Below the pieces are notes generated by a model. That model saw only the letters and a list, made by a program, of their open reading frames with translations. It was not told the DNA's origin and did not search any database. A stretch of DNA of 64,000 nt from Martinezella lusitana. GTDB lineage: Bacteria > Pseudomonadota > Alphaproteobacteria > Rhizobiales > Rhizobiaceae. The stretch covers positions 62,001 to 126,000 of the forward strand of contig NZ_JACHBG010000003.1 of NCBI RefSeq assembly GCF_014207095.1, given 5' to 3'. Below are positions 1 through 8,191 of the stretch, piece after piece; positions within the stretch are counted from its first letter, which is position 1, and each line of letters opens with the position of its first letter. Made by a program: the position numbers and the translations under genes.

Positions 1-624
1 AATGAAGAACAGGAAATATTGGCGGGTCGAGCCTGCTGCGACCTGGCTGGTGCGCATCAATTCCGCAAGGCCGGTGACCGAGATCAAGGCGGAATCCTTG
101 AGGCTGAGCTGCCAGACATTGCCGAGACCGGGAATAGCGTAGCGGATGACTTGCGGAATGATGATGCGGCGAAGGCGCAGGCTGCCATGCATGCCAATCG
201 CCGATGCTGCTTCCAGCTCACCCTTGGCAATGGCAAGATAGGCGCCGCGAAAAACTTCGGCTTGATAGGCCCCGGAGATAATGCCGACGGCAAGCGCGCC
301 GGCAGCAAAGGACGGCAAGCCGAGAAAGCCGTCGTAACCCAACCACTTACCGACTGACGTGACCGCCGAGGAACCGCCGAAATAGATGAGGTAGATGATC
401 AGAAGCTCCGGCACGCCGCGAAAGACGGTTGTGTAGACATTGCCGAGCGTCTTCAAGATGAGGCTGCCGGAGAGCTTGGCCGAGGCGACGATCGCGCCCA
501 GGACCGCTCCGATCAATAGCGCCGTCGCGGTGACGGCGAGCGTCATCAAGGCTGCGACGAGCAGCAGCGCGCCCCACCCGTTCGAGCCGAAGCCCAGCAG
601 TTGCAAGGTTGCCATAGCGTCCAT
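1..624 (-). CDS. Amino acid ABC transporter permease (HisQ/OccQ type), 3' end cut by window edge
   Basis: Inner-membrane permease of a polar amino acid ABC importer. The visible 208 residues begin MDAMATLQLLGFG and contain several hydrophobic helices. The conserved EAA loop near the visible C-terminus reads ELEAASAIGMHGSLRLRRII, followed by PQVIRYAIPG, which contacts the ATPase. The start at 624 is preceded by GGACGGGGA; a second ATG at 615 has better spacing to it, so the true start is one of these two. The gene lies downstream of the binding protein on the same strand, separated by a stem-loop, so the two are one operon. The HutC-like repressor next door suggests histidine as substrate, which is inference; octopine, arginine or ornithine transporters have the same fold. 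The second permease and the ATPase presumably lie to the left, outside the window. Confidence 0.9.
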   Translation of the reverse strand, partial: MDAMATLQLLGFGSNGWGALLLVAALMTLAVTATALLIGAVLGAIVASAKLSGSLILKTLGNVYTTVFRGVPELLIIYLIYFGGSSAVTSVGKWLGYDGFLGLPSFAAGALAVGIISGAYQAEVFRGAYLAIAKGELEAASAIGMHGSLRLRRIIIPQVIRYAIPGLGNVWQLSLKDSALISVTGLAELMRTSQVAAGSTRQYFLFFI

Positions 625-663
625 TCCCCGTCCGTGGCAGTTTCAAGCGTCAGGATATCAAAG

Positions 664-689
664 GGTCTCCGGCGGCAACGCCGGAGACC
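664..689. terminator. Stem-loop between binding protein and permease genes
   Basis: Perfect inverted repeat: GGTCTCCGGC at 664-673, a 6-nt loop, and GCCGGAGACC at 680-689. On the minus strand it follows the binding-protein stop codon and is followed only by CTTTGA, so it lacks a strong U-tract. Stem-loops in this place often protect the upstream mRNA or give partial termination, so that binding protein exceeds permease. Confidence 0.6.
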
Positions 690-716
690 GATGGCAGCGA
701 CCCGGAGGTCGCGCTA

Positions 717-1556
717 TCAATTCGGGCTGACGTCGACCTTGAACCACTTCATCGACAGGGTCTTGATGGTGCCGTCGGCAAGGGCGGACTTGATCGCTTC
801 GTTGAGCTTGTCGCGCAGGTCCGTATCGGCCTGGCGGATACCGAGACCTTCGCCCTCACCCCAGATGGAGCCGGCGATTTCCGGGCCGGTGAAGGCAAGC
901 GTGTCGTTGGCGCTGGCAAAAGCATTCATGAAGTAAACGGCATCGTCGAAGCCGAGATCGATACGGCCGTTCTGCAGATCGAGGTCGCGATCGGCACCGG
1001 TCTTGTATTCGCGGATCGTGGCGATCGAGCCGAAATTGTCATAGACGAACTTGGCATAAACGGTGGCGGCCTGGATACCGATCGTCTTGCCCTTGAAGGC
1101 TTCCTTGAGCGCATCGACTTCCTTGACGCCGGTCTGGCCGGGGGTCATCTTGATCGTGCTGCCGGTGCCTGCGGCCTTGGCAAGCGGGCTATCTTTTGCG
1201 GTCGCGAAAGCAGCAGGTGTCGCGGCGTAGGGAACGGTGAAGCCGATGACCTGCTTGCGCTCATCGGTGATCGACAGCGCATCCATGATAACGTCAAACT
1301 TACCGGCGTTCAGAGCCGGGATCATGCCGTCCCAATCGGAAGCGACAAGCTTGCAATCGATCTTCGCGCGCTCGCAAAGAACCTTGGCGAGTTCCGGCTC
1401 GAAGCCGCCGAGCGTGCCGTCGGCATTCGTCATGTTCCAAGGCGCATAGGCGCCTTCCAGGGTAATCGTCGCGGTCTTCCAGTCCTTGGCGACAGCCGGA
1501 GCCGCAAAAGCGGCGGCAGCCATGACGCCTGACAAGAGAATTGCACTGAATTTCAT
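717..1556 (-). CDS. Polar amino acid ABC transporter periplasmic binding protein
   Basis: Periplasmic solute-binding protein of the HisJ/ArgT/OccT family, 279 residues, the usual length. A signal peptide occupies about residues 1-22 (MKFSAILLSG, then a run of alanines ending PAVAK). The mature part has the family signatures GAYAPWNMTNADG and, around the hinge, WDGMIPALNAGKFDVIMDAL and SITDERKQVI. Start 1556 is chosen because AGAGGAG stands 8 nt upstream and the signal peptide begins there; an open frame runs further upstream to 1739 but has no signal sequence. It is the first gene of a minus-strand operon with the permease and is divergent from the HutC-like regulator, which supports a histidine or related imidazole substrate. 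Substrate assignment is inference. Confidence 0.92.
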   Translation of the reverse strand: MKFSAILLSGVMAAAAFAAPAVAKDWKTATITLEGAYAPWNMTNADGTLGGFEPELAKVLCERAKIDCKLVASDWDGMIPALNAGKFDVIMDALSITDERKQVIGFTVPYAATPAAFATAKDSPLAKAAGTGSTIKMTPGQTGVKEVDALKEAFKGKTIGIQAATVYAKFVYDNFGSIATIREYKTGADRDLDLQNGRIDLGFDDAVYFMNAFASANDTLAFTGPEIAGSIWGEGEGLGIRQADTDLRDKLNEAIKSALADGTIKTLSMKWFKVDVSPN

Positions 1557-1751
1557 CGTGTTGAGCTCCTCTGAGGTTGAAACAGGCCTTGCAGCACTTC
1601 CTACCGATCTTCGCCGGCTTGCCCGCTTTTCCCAATTTATTTTTAGGATTGATTGCGAGGTTGTATAGGGTACCATATGAGATAATTTATGATATGCAAG
1701 TGGGAAAGTTGTTTTCGAGGCAGATATCAGTCCGCGCAAAGGAAATAGTCA
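1557..1751. promoter_or_regulatory. Divergent control region between histidine-type transporter and hutC-like gene
   Basis: A 195-bp, AT-rich intergenic region that must hold both promoters. Two similar inverted half-sites are visible, TTGTATA at 1661-1667 and TATGCAA at 1693-1699. CATAT and ATATG also form a short inverted repeat within 1674-1697. HutC-family proteins bind TTGTATA-like palindromes, so these are candidate operator halves; this is inference from resemblance. Confidence 0.4.
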
Positions 1752-2507
1752 ATGAAGCGCTCAGGCGAGATGAAACGCGAACTGGCGGAAAACGACGCAG
1801 CACCTCTTTATGCCGGAGTGAAGCAGATGATACTCGACCGCATCCATAGCGGCGAGTGGCCCCCCAAGCATCGCGTCCCCTCTGAAAATGAACTCGTGAC
1901 CGAACTCGGCGTCAGCAAGATGACGGCCAATCGCGCACTTCGCGAACTCGCCAGCGAGGGAGAGCTGGTCCGCATCCAGGGCGTCGGCTCCTTCGTTGCC
2001 GAACGCAAGGGCGCATCGGCCCTGTTCGAAGTGCGCAACATTGCCGAAGAAATCGCAGAACGCGGCCATTCTCACCAGGCAACGGTGGTGGTTCTCGCCA
2101 GAGAGGCCGCATCGCCCGATGTTGCGGATGCACTGGAACTGCCAATTGGATCATTCGTCTTTCATTCACTGATCGTCCACAGCGAGAACGGCGTGCCGGT
2201 GCAGATCGAGGATCGCCACGTGCATCCTGAAGCCGCGCCAGACTACCTGCAGCAGGACTTCACAGGCATGACGCCGAACGCTTATCTTTCGAATGTCGCG
2301 CCCCTCAGCGGTTCCGAACACGTGGTCGAGGCGGTCATGCCCCAGGCCTGGGAATGTAAATTGCTGACAATCCTGAAGACCGAGCCGTGCCTGACGATCC
2401 GTCGGCGCACATGGTCGGCGCGCGGCGTCGTCTCACTGGCCCGCCTCGTCTATCCAGGGCATCGCTACCGCCTGGAAAGCCAAAGCGGCAAACCTTCGGA
2501 TCGCTAG
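1752..2507 (+). CDS. hutC: GntR/HutC-family transcriptional regulator (histidine utilization repressor type)
   Basis: A 251-residue DNA-binding repressor. Residues about 18-85 form a GntR winged helix (PLYAGVKQMILDRIHSGEW, then VPSENELVTELGVSKMTANR). The rest is a UTRA ligand-binding domain with VQIEDRHVHPEAAPDYLQQD, a sequence typical of HutC, which senses urocanate in the family. The start is supported by AAAGGA 8 nt upstream. It faces the amino acid transporter across a 195-bp divergent region, so it probably represses that operon and itself. The hutUHIFG genes are not in the window, so they must lie elsewhere if this is a genuine HutC. Other HutC-like GntR proteins respond to different ligands. 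Confidence 0.85.
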   Translation: MKRSGEMKRELAENDAAPLYAGVKQMILDRIHSGEWPPKHRVPSENELVTELGVSKMTANRALRELASEGELVRIQGVGSFVAERKGASALFEVRNIAEEIAERGHSHQATVVVLAREAASPDVADALELPIGSFVFHSLIVHSENGVPVQIEDRHVHPEAAPDYLQQDFTGMTPNAYLSNVAPLSGSEHVVEAVMPQAWECKLLTILKTEPCLTIRRRTWSARGVVSLARLVYPGHRYRLESQSGKPSDR

Positions 2508-2689
2508 TTGTATATGGAAGATAAGGCCATTCTTGCCGCACAGGATTGCAGTGGGACCGCCAAGCTCTGACGTCCAGCACCGGAACGCGCCGGAATCGGC
2601 AAGATTCGCCTGCTGCGCTTTTAGGCCTTTGATTTAGCAGACATCGCCGTTGCAAAAGCGCTGAACGTCTTGCACGCTACGCTTTGGGA
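2508..2689. other. Short intergenic region, no gene seen
   Basis: These 182 bases separate the convergent hutC and membrane-protein genes. A TTGTATATGG motif at 2509-2518 resembles a HutC half-site but lies downstream of hutC with no plus-strand target. No good terminator hairpin was found. Confidence 0.4.
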
Positions 2690-3037
2690 TCAAAATGCCT
2701 GCAACAGGCACTCCATGAACAGCGCCCCCAAAAGCAAGCCTGATACCGTCGCCAGCACCTTCAGGATTGCGCGTTCGATCCGCAGGCATTTCTCTGGCAG
2801 GACCAACGCCATCATCTCGCTTGCCGCCGCTACGGAAATGCACACGAGAGCAATAATGCGGCGATCCTCGGGGTAGGCCATCACGAACAGGAACCCCATG
2901 AGTGCAAAAGGGACCACGCTGTCGATGTTCGCCACCGCCATGAATGGATACTTCGCCCTGACAGGGACGACGGTGGTGAGCACGACCAGACCGAGCACGG
3001 TCCAAGCAAGGGCGTGAACGAGCAGAGTAAGTTCCAT
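2690..3037 (-). CDS. Small hydrophobic membrane protein, function unknown
   Basis: A 115-residue protein with about four predicted membrane segments: LLVHALAWTVLGLVVLTTV near the N-terminus, VVPFALMGFLFVMAY, IIALVCISVAAASEMMALVL, and VLATVSGLLLGALFMECLL at the C-terminus. The helices, with charged loops between, and the absence of a competing gene on the other strand favour a real gene. I recognise no family. There is no clear Shine-Dalgarno sequence before the ATG at 3037, so the start is uncertain. It stands alone, convergent with hutC and divergent from the small RDD-like gene, so context gives no role. Confidence 0.6.
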   Translation of the reverse strand: MELTLLVHALAWTVLGLVVLTTVVPVRAKYPFMAVANIDSVVPFALMGFLFVMAYPEDRRIIALVCISVAAASEMMALVLPEKCLRIERAILKVLATVSGLLLGALFMECLLQAF

Positions 3038-3258
3038 ACGAAATCATAACAACAAGATGAGAGTTTTCAAGTTGCACTCAGGCGGACACGCCGCCGCCAG
3101 CAGGGCCCAGTCGATCGATCGGAGCAATGGCGGACGAAGACCCCAATAATGGCTCCCTCCAGCGCGTTCCAAATCCACGAAAAGGCCGCGTTGCGATTGA
3201 CAAAGGCTCGTTCTGTTGAGTGTATCGACATATCGAACGAACAGGATGGGATCCGATC

Positions 3259-3516
3259 ATGCCTGATGCACGCCCCCAGACGCAGCCCGCTACATGGCGC
3301 ATTGTACTTGCCGCGATCTTCGATTTCCTGATGGCGTTTTTTATATTCGGTTTCGTCCTTGCGTCGATCTTCGGCGGGAGAACGGACGGCGGCTTCAAGC
3401 TGACCGGCATGCCGGCGCTTCTTCTGTTCGTCCTCATCATCGCCTATTTCATCATTTTCAACCGCTATCTCGGCGGCACTATCTGGAAAAGGATATTGCG
3501 CGCGCAGCGTCCGTGA
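3259..3516 (+). CDS. Small RDD-like membrane protein
   Basis: An 85-residue protein with two hydrophobic segments, IVLAAIFDFLMAFFIFGFVL and ALLLFVLIIAYFIIF. It ends with NRYLGGTIWKRIL, which resembles the end of RDD-family proteins (typically GGTxGKRLL). The start at 3259 is preceded by AGGATGGGA; an upstream in-frame start at 3220 adds 13 non-conserved residues and looks less likely. RDD proteins are membrane proteins of mostly unknown role, some linked to ion transport. Monocistronic, upstream of and convergent with the Lrp-type regulator. Molecular function cannot be assigned. Confidence 0.65.
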   Translation: MPDARPQTQPATWRIVLAAIFDFLMAFFIFGFVLASIFGGRTDGGFKLTGMPALLLFVLIIAYFIIFNRYLGGTIWKRILRAQRP

Positions 3517-3566
3517 GCACGGAAAAGCCGAAACGTCGCACCCGACGGTTTCGGCACGGATTGCTG

Positions 3567-4004
3567 TCAGAGGCTGCTTAGCAACAGGCTGGTTTCGCTG
3601 TTGGCGACGCCGTCGATCATGCGGACCTCGCGCAGGACGCGATCGAAATCCGAGAGGCTGATCGCCCGGATATTAGCGACGAGGTCCCAATTGCCGTTCG
3701 TCGTGTGCAGCGAATAGATTTCGGGCAAGCCCCGGAGCTTTCGGATGACCTGAGTCGTCGATTTTCCCACCACCTCGATCATCATGACCGCATGGACTGT
3801 CTGCTCATCGTAGTCCTCCCGCACCCGCACGGTAAAGCCCATCAACGTGCCTGTTTCGATGAGGCGATCCAGCCGGTTCTGAACGGTGCCGCGTGCCACG
3901 CCCAGAACGTCCGATAGCTTGGAAAGGGAGGCGCGCCCATCGGCTCGCAGATGGGCGATGATCCGTCGGTCGAGATCATCGGGAATATATTTGGCAGATG
4001 CCAT
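3567..4004 (-). CDS. Lrp/AsnC-family regulator, probable regulator of ocd
   Basis: A 145-residue Lrp/AsnC protein. The N-terminal helix-turn-helix is in about residues 10-60 (LDRRIIAHLRADGRASLSKL, then GVARGTVQNRLDRL). The C-terminal RAM ligand-sensing domain contains VVGKSTTQVIRKLRGLPEIY and TTNGNWDLVANIRA. Family members form dimers or octamers and respond to amino acids. It is transcribed away from ornithine cyclodeaminase across a 143-bp region, the classical arrangement for a local amino-acid-responsive regulator. The likely effector is ornithine, arginine or proline; this comes from context only. Confidence 0.88.
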   Translation of the reverse strand: MASAKYIPDDLDRRIIAHLRADGRASLSKLSDVLGVARGTVQNRLDRLIETGTLMGFTVRVREDYDEQTVHAVMMIEVVGKSTTQVIRKLRGLPEIYSLHTTNGNWDLVANIRAISLSDFDRVLREVRMIDGVANSETSLLLSSL

Positions 4005-4147
4005 TGTCGAATCCAGACTCTGTCATTTTCACAATAACTGCTATACAATCTGCACAGCATCGTACCAGAACTGACACAGTTTTGCGATTTCAGTCAATCG
4101 GCCTGCTTGTTACCCTGTTGGCAACAATCTGATCGAGGACACCCAAA

Positions 4148-5197
4148 ATGCCCGCACCGCTTCCGTCGGAAAAAGCCTACATTCCCTTTGTCAGCGTCGA
4201 AAATATGATGCGCCTCGTGCATCATGTCGGCATCGAAACCATGCTGGTCGAACTGACGGATGCCGTCGAAGCGGACTTCCGCCGCTGGGACCTTTTCGAC
4301 AAGACACCCCGCGTCGCCTCCCACTCACATGATGGCGTGATCGAGCTGATGCCGACCTCCGACGGCACGGTCTATAGCTTCAAATATGTCAACGGCCATC
4401 CGAAAAACATGTCGCAGGGGCTGCAGACGGTCACGGCCTTCGGCCTGCTGGCGGAGGTATCGACGGGCTATCCTCTGCTGCTGACGGAAATGACGCTGCT
4501 GACGGCGCTGCGCACCGCAGCGACTTCCGCCATGGCCGCGCGCCATCTCGCGCCAAAGGGAACGCGCACGCTGGCGATGATCGGCAACGGCGCACAAGCC
4601 GAATTCCAGGTGCTGGCAATGAAAGCAGTCCTCGGGATCGAGGAAGTTCGCCTCTATGACATCGACCCGAAGGCGACGGAAAAGACAGCCCGCAACCTTG
4701 CGGGGAAAGGTCTGCAGTTGGTCTCATGCTCAACCGCGCAAGCGGCCATCGAGGGCGCCGGCATCATCACGACCTGCACCGCGGACAAGCAGTTTGCCAC
4801 CATCCTGACGGACAACATGGTTGGCGCAGGCGTTCATATCAACGCCATCGGCGGCGACTGCCCCGGCAAGACCGAGCTTCACCGTGATATTCTGCTGCGC
4901 GCCGACACTTTCGTCGAATATCCGCCGCAGACGCGTATCGAAGGCGAGATTCAGCAAATGGATCCGGACTATCCGGTCACCGAGCTTTGGCAGGTCATCA
5001 ACGGCCGTGCTCAGGGACGCAGCAGCGAACGACAGATCACTTTGTTCGATAGCGTCGGCTTCGCTATCGAGGACTTCTCCGCCCTGCGCTACGTCCGCGA
5101 GAAACTCGCTGGTACGGATTACTTCCAGAAGCTCGATATCATCGCCGACCCGGACGACCCGCGCGATCTCTTCGGCATGTTGCAGCGGGCGGAGTGA
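4148..5197 (+). CDS. ocd: Ornithine cyclodeaminase
   Basis: Converts L-ornithine to L-proline and ammonia with tightly bound NAD(H), in the cytosol. The 349-residue length is typical. The N-terminal part carries VYSFKYVNGHPKN, with the lysine and asparagine of the substrate pocket. The Rossmann part carries the NAD motif GNGAQAEF, followed by LAMKAVLGIEEVRLYDID. INAIGGDCPGKTELH and LWQVINGRAQGR are characteristic of the ornithine branch rather than of the mu-crystallin/alanine dehydrogenase relatives. GAGGA lies 9 nt before the ATG. Divergent from an Lrp-type regulator that probably activates it. It gives the cell a direct route from arginine or ornithine to proline. Confidence 0.93.
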   Translation: MPAPLPSEKAYIPFVSVENMMRLVHHVGIETMLVELTDAVEADFRRWDLFDKTPRVASHSHDGVIELMPTSDGTVYSFKYVNGHPKNMSQGLQTVTAFGLLAEVSTGYPLLLTEMTLLTALRTAATSAMAARHLAPKGTRTLAMIGNGAQAEFQVLAMKAVLGIEEVRLYDIDPKATEKTARNLAGKGLQLVSCSTAQAAIEGAGIITTCTADKQFATILTDNMVGAGVHINAIGGDCPGKTELHRDILLRADTFVEYPPQTRIEGEIQQMDPDYPVTELWQVINGRAQGRSSERQITLFDSVGFAIEDFSALRYVREKLAGTDYFQKLDIIADPDDPRDLFGMLQRAE

Positions 5198-5691
5198 ACA
5201 AGCGTCAAGATCGACAGTTTGATCCAGCCTTTGCGGTGTCGCACCTCATCGCTTTATATAAGATATGCAGACGGCGGCCATCGGCCGCCGTCTGCATATC
5301 AGCAATGCAAGCCACAGCAGCGCGTGAGTTTCATGCATTGAAAGATGCATTTCGTCAGCGCCGGCAAACGACAAAAGGTGTCCAACAGCAGCTTGCTGAC
5401 TTGCAAATTCCGCGCGGTATTAAACCGATACTAAGTCGTCGACGATACCAGGGAATCTGACCAACTTGGTTAGATTGTGCCCGTAGGCCAAGTGGCCTTT
5501 TGCCGGCCTGGCATCAAGGCAAGGCATACATAGCAAGATTCGCCTATGCCACTTAGAATACATCGAAATTTGCACGCTTTCCCCGTGCACCTCGGCGCGG
5601 AGATCATGCTATAAGTCCTCGCGAATAAGGGGAAGATGAGACAGCCCTGTACGGCTGCTCTCGTTGAAGAGAGGAAGTTGTCCTGAACATC
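5198..5691. other. 494-bp intergenic region without a convincing gene
   Basis: Between ocd and the histidine kinase gene. The notable element is the long hairpin at 5262-5300, annotated separately. Short open frames here (for example from 5194) lack ribosome sites and conserved features. The kinase promoter presumably lies in the last 150 bases; no motif was recognised. Confidence 0.5.
5262..5300. terminator. 18-bp perfect stem with 3-nt loop downstream of ocd
   Basis: GATATGCAGACGGCGGCC at 5262-5279 is followed by ATC and its exact complement at 5283-5300. The hairpin is preceded by the A/T run TTTATATAA, which would be the U-tract for transcripts on the minus strand. There is no T-run on the plus side. 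It probably acts as a very stable 3' end or terminator for ocd. Confidence 0.65.
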
Positions 5692-7506
5692 ATGCCCGAA
5701 CTGGCAGCCCACACCGGCGAGATGGCAGCACTCATTTCCGGCTTCGACTGGACAAGATCCAGTCTGGGGCCAAGATCGGCTTGGCCGCCTTGCCTCACTG
5801 CGGCTGTCGACATCATGCTCTCGGCACAAGCACAGATCGTCCTGTTCTGGGGCGAGGATTTCATCGCGCTCTATAACGACGCCTATGCACCGACCATCGG
5901 TGAGAAGCATCCGCGCGCGCTCGGGCGCCCGGCGCGAGAGAACTGGTCTGAATTATGGGACGATCTCGAGCCTCTCTTGCGAAACGTGCTGGACGAGGGC
6001 AAGACCGTTGTTGCCAAGGATCGGCCGTTCTACATCGAACGCCATGACTACCCTGAGACTGTCTATTTCGACATCTCCTACTCGCCAGTGCGCGATAGCG
6101 ACGGCAAAGTGCGTGGCGTGTTCTGCATCGTCAACGAAACGACCGAGCGCGTTCGCGCGGAACAGGCATTGCGGGAGAGCGAAGAGCGGGTCAGCGCCAT
6201 TATTTCCCAGTCGGCGACCGGAATTGCCCAGTATGAACTTGATGGCCGCTTCTCCCTTGTAAACAAGCGATTTTGCGAGATTGTCGGCTATTCGCAAGAC
6301 GAGCTTCTCGACCTGCGGATTCAGGACATCATCTATCCGGACGATCGTCGCGATATCATGCAATTATTCGACGTCATGTTGGCGAATGGAGAAAGTTTCG
6401 AGATCGAGCAGCGCTATGTCCGCAAGGACGGCAGCCTCGTCTGGGTAACCAATTCGGCGTCCGGCGTACGAGACCGATCTGCCGGCAAGGTCTGGCGCGC
6501 CGTAAGCGTCGTCATCGATATCAGCGAGCGCAAGCGCGCGCAGGAAGTGGAACGACGGCTTGCATCTATCATCGCGTCGTCGGACGACGCGATCCTCAGC
6601 ACCGATCTCAACATGACGGTCACCAGCTGGAACCTTGGCGCCGAGAGACTCTACGGTCACTCGGCCGAGGAAGCGATCGGCCAGTCGGTGATGATGCTCG
6701 TTCCCGATGATCGCAGCGAAGAGGAACCGGCAATCCTCGCGCAGATCCGCGCGGGCCAAAAGGTGGAACCTTACGAGACCAAGAGGCGGCGCGCCGACGG
6801 CCAATTGGTCGACGTCCTGCTCAGCGTTTCCCCGATCTACGATACCTATGGCAGGATCGTCGGAGCATCGAAGATCGCGCACGATATCAGCGCCAAGAAG
6901 GAGGCCGAGCACCTTCAGAGTGTTCTCGTCGGCGAACTCAACCATCGCGTCAAGAACGTGCTGGCAACCGTCATGGCCATAGCGCGTCAGACCTTGGGAC
7001 GTGAGGATGTAAGCAAGACATCTGTCGAGACATTCGAAGCGCGGCTGGCCTCCATGGCGCGCGCGCACGATCTGCTGATCCATGGAAAGTGGGAGGAAGC
7101 CGACCTGATGGCCGTCATCAGCCAGGCGCTGTCGCCCTATCCCAGGGAGAGGTTCGAGATTTCCGGGCCGGCCATCAAGCTCGCACCGAGAACGGTGGTT
7201 TCCATCTCGCTTGCCCTGCACGAGTTGGCGACAAATGCAGCAAAATACGGGGCACTGTCCACATCCGACGGGCGCGTTGCCATTGTGTGGTCTCTGGAAA
7301 CCCAGGAGGCAGAACGGCTGGTCTTGCGCTGGCAGGAGACTGGCGGCCCCATCGTGACGCCGCCGACGCGCAAGGGCTTCGGCTCACGGCTGATCGAAAA
7401 TCTGCTGGCTGCGGAGCTAAACGGCCAAGTCAACATCACCTATGATCCGGGCGGATTGATCTGCGAAGTTCATGCGGCGACTGGCATGGGCTGGGATCAG
7501 ACCTGA
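5692..7506 (+). CDS. PAS-domain HWE-family sensor histidine kinase
   Basis: A 604-residue soluble sensor kinase with no membrane segment. Residues about 10-150 form an N-terminal PAS-like domain (WGEDFIALYNDAYAP). PAS 2 covers about 155-280 (YELDGRFSLVNKRFCEIVGY), and PAS 3 about 282-405 (ILSTDLNMTVTSWNLGAERL). The HWE phosphoacceptor motif is ELNHRVKNVLATV near residue 420, with the histidine that is autophosphorylated. The ATPase N-box is LHELATNAAKYGALS, and LRWQETGGP carries the W-x-E signature. The C-terminus has GFGSRLIE. PAS domains may bind flavin, heme or a small ligand; none can be assigned here. No response regulator is adjacent, so it is an orphan. In-frame TGA 18 nt upstream makes 5692 the first ATG; AGAGAGGAA lies about 14 nt before it. 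Confidence 0.9.
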   Translation: MPELAAHTGEMAALISGFDWTRSSLGPRSAWPPCLTAAVDIMLSAQAQIVLFWGEDFIALYNDAYAPTIGEKHPRALGRPARENWSELWDDLEPLLRNVLDEGKTVVAKDRPFYIERHDYPETVYFDISYSPVRDSDGKVRGVFCIVNETTERVRAEQALRESEERVSAIISQSATGIAQYELDGRFSLVNKRFCEIVGYSQDELLDLRIQDIIYPDDRRDIMQLFDVMLANGESFEIEQRYVRKDGSLVWVTNSASGVRDRSAGKVWRAVSVVIDISERKRAQEVERRLASIIASSDDAILSTDLNMTVTSWNLGAERLYGHSAEEAIGQSVMMLVPDDRSEEEPAILAQIRAGQKVEPYETKRRRADGQLVDVLLSVSPIYDTYGRIVGASKIAHDISAKKEAEHLQSVLVGELNHRVKNVLATVMAIARQTLGREDVSKTSVETFEARLASMARAHDLLIHGKWEEADLMAVISQALSPYPRERFEISGPAIKLAPRTVVSISLALHELATNAAKYGALSTSDGRVAIVWSLETQEAERLVLRWQETGGPIVTPPTRKGFGSRLIENLLAAELNGQVNITYDPGGLICEVHAATGMGWDQT

Positions 7507-7601
7507 GAACAGGCGTGAGGTGACCTAAGAGTCGGCGTCCCTCGAAATCCCCCGACGCCCCTCGGCACCAGGCTCTGTCTATTGCCCAGGAATTCGCTTG
7601 T

Positions 7602-8066
7602 TCACCGCAGATTTTTCGGCCGCGTCGCAAGCACATTGCGGATCGAGAAGCTCGAATGGATCCGTAGCACCCCCGGCAATGCCGAGAGGATTTCCTTGTG
7701 AATGCGCTCGAAGTCGCCGGCGGTGGCGACTTCGACGCGGAGCAAATAATCCGAGCCGCCCGTCATCAGAAAGCACTCGCGGATCTCGGGGTGTTTGCGG
7801 ACGGCCGCCTCGAAACGATCGAGGTGATCTTCCGTCTGCCGTTCAAGCGTGATGTTGATGATGACGGCAATCGCCGCTTCGGCCTGTGAGGTGTCCACCA
7901 GCGCAGTGTAGCCGCGGATCACGCCCGCCTGCTCCATCAATTTGATGCGCCGCAAGCAGGCGGATGGTGATAGCCCGACCTCGCTCGCCAGACTGGCATT
8001 GCTGACGCGCGCATCAAGGCGCAGCAGCCGAAGGATATTGCGGTCGATCGCATCAAGAGCGGCCAT
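7602..8066 (-). CDS. Lrp/AsnC-family regulator of the D-alanine (dad) module
   Basis: A 154-residue Lrp-type regulator. The N-terminal helix-turn-helix contains LDAIDRNILRLLRLDARVSN and LASEVGLSPSACLRRIKLME. The C-terminal RAM domain contains RKHPEIRECFLMTGGSDYLL. It is transcribed divergently from dadX-dadA across a 125-bp region. In alpha- and gamma-proteobacteria an Lrp-type protein in this position activates alanine racemase and D-amino acid dehydrogenase in response to alanine. It could be called DadR or BkdR-like; the name is not certain from sequence alone, but the local target is likely. Confidence 0.88.
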   Translation of the reverse strand: MAALDAIDRNILRLLRLDARVSNASLASEVGLSPSACLRRIKLMEQAGVIRGYTALVDTSQAEAAIAVIINITLERQTEDHLDRFEAAVRKHPEIRECFLMTGGSDYLLRVEVATAGDFERIHKEILSALPGVLRIHSSFSIRNVLATRPKNLR

Positions 8067-8191
8067 GTGGATTCTTTCAAAAACTCGCCGTTTCTTTCAA
8101 TATCAACGCAACTACACAATAATCAATCACTGTTTGATGGGTAATTTCACGATCATTTCAATAATCTCGCCGCGGAAAAGCGAGGGTGGAC
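8067..8191. promoter_or_regulatory. Divergent promoter region dadR-type regulator / dadX
   Basis: A 125-bp AT-rich region (TACACAATAATCAATCAC near 8111, TAATTTCACGATCATTTC near 8143) between two divergent start codons. Lrp-family proteins bind degenerate AT-rich sites, so operators are expected here. No single palindrome stands out. Confidence 0.4.

Noticed and set aside
347..646. 99-residue minus-strand frame at the left end
   Set aside because: Arg-rich reading of the permease gene in the wrong frame; the correct frame gives a full HisQ-type permease through the window edge.
2509..2518. HutC operator-like TTGTATATGG after hutC
   Set aside because: Downstream of the gene, with only one half-site and no plus-strand target behind it.
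5194..5460. 88-residue frame after ocd
   Set aside because: Runs through the 39-nt perfect hairpin, overlaps the ocd stop, and shows no protein-like features.
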